A stretch of DNA of 5,954 bases, taken from NCBI GenBank assembly GCA_025351675.1, contig JANXVK010000616.1:1-5954 (forward strand). Reading direction: 5' to 3'. The stretch is from Rhizobacter sp. GTDB taxonomy: Bacteria > Pseudomonadota > Gammaproteobacteria > Burkholderiales > Burkholderiaceae_C. Below are positions 1 to 5,219 of the stretch, in pieces; the stretch's first letter is position 1; each line of letters starts with the position of its first letter. Under the pieces are notes generated by a model, which made no database searches, was not told the DNA's origin, and worked only from the letters and a program-made list of their open reading frames with translations. A program made the position numbers and the translations under genes.

Positions 1-498
1 ATCGACGCCGCCGAGCTCGCGCGGGCGCGCAGCGAGGTCGCGCGCAGCGGCCGCGCAGACCTGCTCGCGCGCGTTGAGCTCTCGCACTGCGCGGCACAGG
101 TCGCGAGCTTGGTGTTCGGCCCGTGCGCCGGCTTCGAGCCCCTGCGCGCCGATGCCGCGGCGCCCGAGCGGGCGTATGCCGACTACCTGGTGGCGAAGGC
201 GGCGCCTGCCGACGCGGCGCTGCTGCCCGAAGCGCACCGCGGCGTCGCGCCGGCCGCGATCGCCGACCCGCTCGCGCGCCTGATTGCCGCCGGGGTGCAG
301 TTCGAGGCTGGCCGCGCCGACCCGCCGCTGATTGCGCTCGCAATCGACACCGCCTCCGAACAAGGCTGGCGCCGCCCGCTGCTCGCGTGGCTCGGCGTGC
401 AGCTCAAGCGCGCCGAGCAGGTCGGCGCCACCGATGAGGTCGAGCGCTTGCGCCGCCGCATCGCGCTGGTTCAGGGCACAGCCCCTACTTCGCCTTGA
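1..498 (+). CDS. 3' part of an unrecognised protein (5' end outside window)
   Basis: The frame is open from the first base to a TGA at 496-498 and gives 165 residues of a C-terminal portion; the true start lies before the window. Codons have the strong G/C third-position bias of the neighbours, which supports a real gene. The product is rich in Ala, Arg and Leu and looks mostly helical. Near the visible start is an ELARARSEVARSGR helix, followed by a segment with two cysteines (SHCAAQ and FGPCAGF). A Pro/Ala-rich stretch follows, then a conserved-looking C-terminal part with GWRRPLLAWLGVQ, and finally a charged helix with ERLRRRIAL. No catalytic motif or named domain is recognised, and there is no membrane segment in the visible part. 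It is transcribed towards the flavoprotein gene and overlaps that gene's 3' end by 14 bases, so it is not in the same operon. Function unknown. It could be an envelope-associated or lipoprotein-type protein, but the N-terminus needed to judge this is missing. Confidence 0.7.
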   Translation: MDAAELARARSEVARSGRADLLARVELSHCAAQVASLVFGPCAGFEPLRADAAAPERAYADYLVAKAAPADAALLPEAHRGVAPAAIADPLARLIAAGVQFEAGRADPPLIALAIDTASEQGWRRPLLAWLGVQLKRAEQVGATDEVERLRRRIALVQGTAPTSP

Positions 499-1855
499 GG
501 ATCGTCTCGCCGTTGAGCATCCCCATGTCGCGGATATTGCGGCGGTGGCGCAGCCAGCCGCCGATGGTGCGGCCGAGGTGGCGCAGCGAGGTCAGGTAGT
601 ACACGGCTTTCATGATGCGCACCGAACCCCAGATGGGCGTCTTGCCGTAGATGTCGCCGGCGAGCATCGACATCAGCGCCTCCAGCACGCGGAACGGGTT
701 CTGCGGGTGCATGAACAGCTCGCGGATCGTCGGGTTCGTGACGCGGAAGATGAACCACGAATACTCTTTCGGCCCCTTCTTCATCATTGCCTCGAACGCA
801 TCGCGCGCCGTCGCGAACTCGGTTGGGCGGTCGAGCGCGGTCGCGACCAGCTCGGCGCCCTCGAACGCGCTGTGCATCGCGAGGTAGACGCCGGTCGAGA
901 ACATCGGGTCGATGAAGGTGTAGGCGTCGCCCAGCATCAGGTAGCGGTCGCCGGTCGCGTGGGTGCTCAGGTACGAGTAGTTGCCGGTCGCGTGCACCGC
1001 GTCGTCGACCAGCGTCGCGTTCTTGAGGCGCCGCGCAAGCTCCGGGCAGAGCGCGATCGTGTCGGCGAAGAATTCGCGCAAAGGCTTGGTGCGGGTCTTC
1101 AGGTAGCAGGGCCAGCAGACCGCGCCGACGCTGGTCGTGCCGTCGGCCAGCGGGATGAGCCAGAACCAGCCGTGCGCGAACCAGCAGATGCTGATGTTTC
1201 CCGCCTGCTTTCCGGGCAGGCGCTCGGCGTTCGTGAAGTGGCCGAACAGCGCCGAGCTGTTGTGTTTCGGGTTCTTCTGCTTGATCTTCAGTTTGTTGCC
1301 GAGCAGCGTGTCGCGGCCCGAGGCGTCGATGACGAAGCGGGCGCGCCATTGCTTCGGCACGGTCTGGCCGTCGGCGTCGGTGAGTTCGGCCCGCACCGTC
1401 GCGCCCTCGGCATCGAAGGCCACATCGCGCACGCGGCAGTTCTCGACCGTCGTCGCGCCGCGCGCGGCCGCATTCCGGAACAGCAGTTCGTCGAGCTCGG
1501 AGCGGCGCACCTGCCAGGCCTGCGGCATGGATTTGTCCCAGGCGTCGGTGAACTCGACGTATGCGCGGTGGTCGTGGTCGGGCGAGACGAACTCGATGCC
1601 GAACTTCGGCATGCCGATCCTGTCGACCTGGTCGCGCACGCCGAGCTTCTCGAACAGCCGCACATTGGCCGGCAGCAGCGATTCGCCGATGTGAAAGCGC
1701 GGGTGCTGCGCCTTCTCGCAGAGCACGACCTGGCGGCCCTGCTGCGCGAGCAGCGCCGCCACGGTGGAGCCGGCGGGGCCACCGCCGATCACGAGCACGT
1801 CACAACGGTCGGGGGCGATCGGATTTGGAGCGTGTTCGGGCGCGGGCTGCGGCAT
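485..1855 (-). CDS. Flavin-dependent halogenase-like FAD oxidoreductase
   Basis: This 456-residue protein carries the FAD-binding fold of the flavin monooxygenase/tryptophan halogenase superfamily. Visible motifs in order are GGGPAGS (24-30) for dinucleotide binding, acidic E47 for the ribose, HIGESLLP (55-62), an arginine-rich QVRRSELDEL helix (115-124), DASG (177-180) and GDA (309-311). Two motifs point to halogenases: WFWLIP (230-235), matching WxWxIP, and FIDPMFSTG (314-322), matching FxxPxxSxG. K84 in PKFGIEF lies where these enzymes carry their catalytic lysine (KxGxxF). The length is similar to short pyrrole/phenol-type halogenases. In that family, reduced FAD, O2 and halide give hypohalous acid, which is relayed by the lysine; a separate flavin reductase is needed and none is visible here. 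Family membership is firm, but halogenation is inferred, because related monooxygenases or reductases share parts of these motifs. The ATG at 1855 leaves a 16-20 residue Pro-rich leader before the FAD fold. Its ribosome-binding site is weak. It is the last gene of the unit, 62 bases after dctP. Stop is TAG. Confidence 0.85.
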   Translation of the reverse strand: MPQPAPEHAPNPIAPDRCDVLVIGGGPAGSTVAALLAQQGRQVVLCEKAQHPRFHIGESLLPANVRLFEKLGVRDQVDRIGMPKFGIEFVSPDHDHRAYVEFTDAWDKSMPQAWQVRRSELDELLFRNAAARGATTVENCRVRDVAFDAEGATVRAELTDADGQTVPKQWRARFVIDASGRDTLLGNKLKIKQKNPKHNSSALFGHFTNAERLPGKQAGNISICWFAHGWFWLIPLADGTTSVGAVCWPCYLKTRTKPLREFFADTIALCPELARRLKNATLVDDAVHATGNYSYLSTHATGDRYLMLGDAYTFIDPMFSTGVYLAMHSAFEGAELVATALDRPTEFATARDAFEAMMKKGPKEYSWFIFRVTNPTIRELFMHPQNPFRVLEALMSMLAGDIYGKTPIWGSVRIMKAVYYLTSLRHLGRTIGGWLRHRRNIRDMGMLNGETILKAK

Positions 1856-1917
1856 GGTCGTCGTGTACGTGGGTGGGGTCGACTTAAAGCATATCGCGCC
1901 GCGCCCGGATCAGGCCC

Positions 1918-2955
1918 TCACTTCGGCACGACGTACCCGGCTGCCTTGTAAACGGCCTGGATCGTCTCCTTGCCGACACGGGCTTCCATGTCTTTGTGGA
2001 CCACGTACATCGCCTTCTTCCACTCGGCGGTCTCGGCCGGTGTCAGCGTGTAGATCGTGGTCTTGCCGCTGGCCCGCATCTTCTCCATGGCCGTTTTGTT
2101 CTCGGTCTCGGCGATCGCGTTGGCGTAGGTCGTGGCGTCCTTCATCGCACCTTCGAGGGTGGTGCGAATGTCGGACGGCAGACCGTCCCAGAACTTCTTG
2201 TTGACGATCACCGCGTACGAGATGTGACCGTGGTTCGAGACCGTGATGTGCTTCTGCACCTCGTAGATCTTCTGCGTGTAGTCGTTCGACGGCGTGTTCT
2301 CGGTGCCGTCGACCACGCCCGACTGCAGCCCCTGGTACAGCTCGCTGAACGCCATCACCTGCGGGATCGCGCCGAGCGAGCGCATGTAGGCATCGATCAC
2401 CTTCGAGCTCTGGATGCGCATCTTCAGGCCTTTGAAGTCGGCCACGTTATGCAACGGTTTGTTCGCGCTCATGATGTCGAAGCCGTTGTCCCAGTAGGCC
2501 AGGCCGAGGATGCCCTTGGGTTCGAGCTTCTTGAACAGCGTGGCGCCGACCGGGCCGTCGGTGACGGCGCGGAACGACGACGTGTCTTTAAAAATGAAGG
2601 GCAGATCGAAGACCTCGAACTCCTTGACGCCGAGAGGGCCGAATTTCGCCAGCGACGGCGCGAGCATCTGCACCGAACCGAGCTGCAGTGCCTCGATCTC
2701 TTCCTTGTCTTTGTAGAGCTGGCTGTTCGGGTAGAGCTCGACCTTCACGCGGCCCTTGGTGCGCTCTTCGGCGAGCTGCTTGAAGCGCTCGGCGCCCTTG
2801 CCCTTGGGCGTGTCGGGTGAGACGACATGGCTGAACTTGATGACGATGGGTGCCTGCGCCCGCGCCACCGGCGCCGAGGCGATGGTGAGCGAAAGCAGGG
2901 CACCTGCGGTCAGCAGTGCGCGGCGCGCGGCAAAGGAGGGGGTGTGATCGTGCAC
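1918..2955 (-). CDS. dctP: TRAP transporter substrate-binding protein, DctP family
   Basis: This 345-residue protein is a periplasmic solute receptor of the TRAP DctP family. It has a signal peptide (residues 1 to about 33-35): RR at 11-12, a hydrophobic stretch from ALLTAGALL, and a cleavage region VARAQA. The mature part begins with IKFSHVVSPDTPKG, typical of the family. Further hallmarks are LYPNSQLYKDKEEIEALQLG (74-93), FDLPFIF (116-122) and GLKMRIQ (176-182). R180 in GLKMRIQ corresponds to the arginine that binds the ligand carboxylate in characterised members. VVDGTENTPSN (214-224) is another hallmark. Length is normal. The start is GTG; no ATG occurs in frame before residue 97, and a GAAGG ribosome-binding site lies 6 bases upstream. 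Its partners, DctQ and DctM, are absent: upstream are an SDR and an ABC importer, downstream a flavoprotein. It may serve a TRAP permease encoded elsewhere. Ligand unknown, probably an organic acid. The symbol denotes the family, not proven C4-dicarboxylate specificity. Confidence 0.93.
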   Translation of the reverse strand: MHDHTPSFAARRALLTAGALLSLTIASAPVARAQAPIVIKFSHVVSPDTPKGKGAERFKQLAEERTKGRVKVELYPNSQLYKDKEEIEALQLGSVQMLAPSLAKFGPLGVKEFEVFDLPFIFKDTSSFRAVTDGPVGATLFKKLEPKGILGLAYWDNGFDIMSANKPLHNVADFKGLKMRIQSSKVIDAYMRSLGAIPQVMAFSELYQGLQSGVVDGTENTPSNDYTQKIYEVQKHITVSNHGHISYAVIVNKKFWDGLPSDIRTTLEGAMKDATTYANAIAETENKTAMEKMRASGKTTIYTLTPAETAEWKKAMYVVHKDMEARVGKETIQAVYKAAGYVVPK

Positions 2956-2961
2956 GGGAGG

Positions 2962-2966
2962 CCTTC
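2962..2966 (-). promoter_or_regulatory. Ribosome-binding site of dctP
   Basis: On the minus strand the sequence is GAAGG followed by 6 bases and then GTG. It is the signal that decides the GTG start of the TRAP binding protein: the frame runs back to the SDR stop codon 36 bases upstream with no ATG in it. Confidence 0.6.
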
Positions 2967-2991
2967 GGGGTATGCAGTGGAGGTGGACGAA

Positions 2992-3741
2992 TCAAACCGT
3001 GCGGCCGCCGTCCACCGGGAACTCGACGCCGGTGATGAAGGCCGCGTCGTCGCTGGCGAGGTAGACCGCGGCGCGCGCGATGTCCTTCGGGTCCGACAGG
3101 CGACCCATCGGGATCGTCGCGATGAACTTCTTGCGGTTCTCGGGCGTGTCGGGCATGCCCATGAACGATTCGAGCAGGCCCGTGGCGCCCATCACCGGGC
3201 AGATCGCGTTGACGCGGATGTTGTCGGGGCCAAGCTCGACCGCGAGCGATTTGCTCATCAGGTTGACCGCGCCCTTCGAGCTGTTGTACCAGGTCAGGCC
3301 CGGGCGCGGCCGGATGCCGGCGGTCGAGCCGATGTTCAGGATCACGCCGCTGCGCTGCTTGCGCATCATCGGCACGACCGCATGAACCATGTGGAAGATC
3401 GACTTGACGTTGATGTCGTAGACCTTGTCGAAGGTGGCTTCGTCGACATCGAGCAGCGGCTGATTCTTGTGGGTCCAGCCGGCGTTGTTGACAACGATGT
3501 CGAGCCTGCCGAAGGCGTCGACGGTGGCCTTCACCAGCGCATCGATGTCGGCGCGTTTCGTGACGTCGCACTTGACCGCGATCGCGTTTGCGCCGAGCGC
3601 CGCAGCGATGTCCCTCGCGCCCGCTTCGTTGATGTCGGCGACGGCGACCTTAGCGCCCTCGGCGATGTACTGGCGCGCGATCTCGGCGCCGAAGCCGCTG
3701 GCGGCACCGGTCACGATGGCGACCTTGTTCTGGAGTCTCAT
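2992..3741 (-). CDS. Short-chain dehydrogenase/reductase (SDR), probably NAD-dependent
   Basis: This 249-residue classical SDR has an intact Rossmann fold and active site. TGAASGFG (11-18) is the cofactor-binding TGxxxGxG motif. D36 at the end of the second strand (VAVADIN) favours NAD(H) over NADP(H). CDV at 58-60 binds the adenine region and NNAG is at 85-88. The catalytic tetrad is N111, S139 (in NIGSTAG), Y152 and K156 (YNSSK). The C-terminus EFPVDGGRTV is standard. Such enzymes oxidise alcohols or reduce ketones; this one resembles the FabG/glucose-1-dehydrogenase-like branch, but the substrate cannot be told. The ATG at 3741 begins just before the first beta strand and has a GAGGA ribosome-binding site 6 bases upstream. 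The same frame stays open well upstream into livF, but that part is a shadow of livF. It lies 41 bases after livF and 36 before dctP, which suggests that it acts on a compound imported by, or made near, the transport system. Confidence 0.93.
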   Translation of the reverse strand: MRLQNKVAIVTGAASGFGAEIARQYIAEGAKVAVADINEAGARDIAAALGANAIAVKCDVTKRADIDALVKATVDAFGRLDIVVNNAGWTHKNQPLLDVDEATFDKVYDINVKSIFHMVHAVVPMMRKQRSGVILNIGSTAGIRPRPGLTWYNSSKGAVNLMSKSLAVELGPDNIRVNAICPVMGATGLLESFMGMPDTPENRKKFIATIPMGRLSDPKDIARAAVYLASDDAAFITGVEFPVDGGRTV

Positions 3742-3747
3742 GGGGGT

Positions 3748-3752
3748 TCCTC
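3748..3752 (-). promoter_or_regulatory. Ribosome-binding site of the SDR gene
   Basis: GAGGA on the minus strand, 6 bases before the ATG at 3741. It fixes the SDR start at the MRLQNKVAIVTG methionine and argues against a longer product running back into livF. Confidence 0.65.
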
Positions 3753-3782
3753 GATGTCTGGGGATGAAGCGTGTCGACGGGT

Positions 3783-4457
3783 TCAGTGCGCTGCTGCTGC
3801 GTCGCTGCGCTGCAGCTCGCCGCGTTCGAGCACCAGCGTTTCGGTCGGGATGTCTTTGAGCAGGCCGCGGTTCGATTCGGTGATGACGATGCAGAGCTCC
3901 GGCCGCGCCTTGATCAGGCGCTGGAGCGACGTGCCGTACTGCGTCGCGAGCACCGGCGCGAGGCCCTGGAAGGGTTCGTCGAGCAGCACCAGCCTCGTGC
4001 CGGCCATGATCGCGCGGCCGAGCGCCACCATCTTGCCCTGACCGCCTGACAGCGCGGCGGCGGAGCGCGGCAGCATCGGTTCCAGTTCGGGCACGATCGT
4101 CAGCATCTCGGCCAGCCGGTCGTCGACCGCGCGGCGCGTCATGCCGAGCACCTCGCACGGGAAGCGCAGGTTGCCCTCGACGCTGAAGCTCGGGAACAGC
4201 ACGCGGTCTTCGGGCGCGTAGCCGATGCCGAGGCTCGCGCGTTCGCGTGCCGGCACCGCGGCGAGGTCCTGGCCGTCGAACAGCACGCGGCCGGCGTGCT
4301 TCGGCATGAAGCCCATCACGAGGCGCAGCAGCGTCGTCTTGCCGGCACCGTTGCGGCCGACGATGGCCACCGTGGCGCCGCGCTGCCACTGCGTCGTGAT
4401 GCCGCGCAGCACCTGCACGTTGGCGATCGTCGCGGAGACGGATTCGAAGCTCAGCAT
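3783..4457 (-). CDS. livF: HAAT-family ABC transporter ATP-binding protein LivF
   Basis: This is the second ATPase subunit of a branched-chain-amino-acid-type importer. It works at the cytoplasmic face, paired with LivG, to drive uptake through LivH/LivM. The 224 residues carry Walker A GRNGAGKTT (34-42), a GIGYAPEDR segment (77-85) corresponding to the LivF GxxYVPEGR region, the ABC signature LSGGQ (136-140), Walker B LVLLDEP (156-162) with catalytic E161, and FQGLAP (163-168) in place of the usual SLGLAP. At the switch region, where LivF proteins normally read VEQN, this one has ITESN (192-196), so Ser sits at the usual Gln (elsewhere His) position. The protein is about 10 residues shorter than typical LivF and ends in a low-complexity SDAAAAH tail. 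The ATG at 4457 lies 15 bases after the livG stop; its ribosome-binding site is poor, so translation may depend on coupling to livG. The transported substrate need not be an amino acid; HAAT systems also import aromatic and other acids, amides and urea. Confidence 0.92.
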   Translation of the reverse strand: MLSFESVSATIANVQVLRGITTQWQRGATVAIVGRNGAGKTTLLRLVMGFMPKHAGRVLFDGQDLAAVPARERASLGIGYAPEDRVLFPSFSVEGNLRFPCEVLGMTRRAVDDRLAEMLTIVPELEPMLPRSAAALSGGQGKMVALGRAIMAGTRLVLLDEPFQGLAPVLATQYGTSLQRLIKARPELCIVITESNRGLLKDIPTETLVLERGELQRSDAAAAH

Positions 4458-4472
4458 GGCGTCATGTCTTGG

Positions 4473-5219
4473 TCACTCGCCGATCACGTTGCGGATGACG
4501 GCCGGATCGGCCAGCACCTGCTCGGGCGGGCCGTCGGCGGCGATTCTGCCGGCGATCCACGCCGCCAAGCGTGTGGCATGCTGACGCACGATGTCGATGT
4601 CGTGCTCGACGAAGATGCTCGTGACCTTGCGCTCGTCGAGCGCGCGCATCAGCACCTTCATCAGGCCATGCTTCTCGTCGGTCGAGACGCCGCTGGTGGG
4701 TTCGTCCATGATCAGCAGCTGCGGTTTTCCCATCAGCGCCATCGCCACGTCGAGCAGCTTGCGCTGGCCTTCTGGCAGCGCGCCGGCGAGGTCGTGCGCG
4801 CGGGCGCCGAGCTGCAGCAGTTCGAGCGTCGCGTCGACGGCGTCGGCATCGACCGCTTGCGCCAGCGGTCGCAAGAAACCGCCCGGTCGGCGCGACTTGA
4901 CCGACGCGGCGATCAGCAGGCACTCGCGCACCGTGTGCTCGCCGAACACCTGCGGCAGCTGGAACGAGCGGCCCACGCCACGCAGCGTGATGTCGCGCGG
5001 CGAGTGGCCGGTGATCTCCTGGCCCGCGAAGTACACGTGGCCCGAGGTCGGCTTCAGGTAGCCGGTGACGATGTTGATGAAGGTCGTCTTGCCGGCGCCG
5101 TTCTGGCCGACGACCGCCAGGCGCTCGCCGGGGTGCAGCGCGAAGTCGATCGAATCGGCCGCGACCACGCCCCCAAACGACAGCGACAGCCCCTTGGTCG
5201 AGAGCAAAGCCGCGGTCAT
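4473..5219 (-). CDS. livG: HAAT-family ABC transporter ATP-binding protein LivG
   Basis: This 248-residue protein is the first ATPase subunit of the importer. It begins with the family-typical GLSLSFGGVVAADSIDF. Motifs are Walker A GQNGAGKTT (38-46), the Q-loop GRSFQLPQVF with Q87, Walker B LLIMDEP (168-174) with catalytic E173, and the switch VEHD with H206. The TSGVSTDEK segment at 175-183 stands where LivG usually has AAGLNPxE. The ABC signature is unusual: LPEGQRK (148-154) instead of LSYGEQR or LSGGQ, so the serine that contacts ATP in the partner subunit is replaced by proline. All other catalytic elements are intact, so it is probably functional. The ATG at 5219 overlaps the livM stop in an ATGA arrangement, with a G-rich GGGGGAA stretch 5 bases upstream; both support this start and translational coupling. 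The frame remains open upstream, but that region is the livM gene read out of frame. Confidence 0.94.
   Translation of the reverse strand: MTAALLSTKGLSLSFGGVVAADSIDFALHPGERLAVVGQNGAGKTTFINIVTGYLKPTSGHVYFAGQEITGHSPRDITLRGVGRSFQLPQVFGEHTVRECLLIAASVKSRRPGGFLRPLAQAVDADAVDATLELLQLGARAHDLAGALPEGQRKLLDVAMALMGKPQLLIMDEPTSGVSTDEKHGLMKVLMRALDERKVTSIFVEHDIDIVRQHATRLAAWIAGRIAADGPPEQVLADPAVIRNVIGE

Noticed and set aside
332..1951. Long plus-strand open frame (539 codons) opposite the flavoprotein gene
   Set aside because: It is antisense to a gene with clear FAD and halogenase motifs. Its product is repetitive in Arg, Val, Ala, Glu and His with no domain, as expected for a shadow frame in G+C-rich DNA.
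1996..2820. Plus-strand open frame opposite dctP
   Set aside because: Antisense shadow of a well-supported DctP gene; composition is dominated by His, Arg, Val, Asp and Leu and no motif is seen.
2827..4041. Plus-strand open frame (404 codons) opposite the SDR and part of livF
   Set aside because: It crosses several genes on the opposite strand, has no recognisable domain and the Arg/Asp/Val-rich composition of a mirror frame.
2992..4389. SDR extended upstream to a 465-residue product
   Set aside because: The extra N-terminal part is livF read out of frame. The SDR fold begins at MRLQNKVAIVTG, which has its own GAGGA ribosome-binding site.
4851..4875. Inverted repeat GACCGCT / AGCGGTC with a 6-base loop, overlapped by a second CTTGCG / CGCAAG pair
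   Set aside because: Lies inside livG, has no T-run and is readily explained by codon content in G+C-rich DNA; no regulatory role can be supported.
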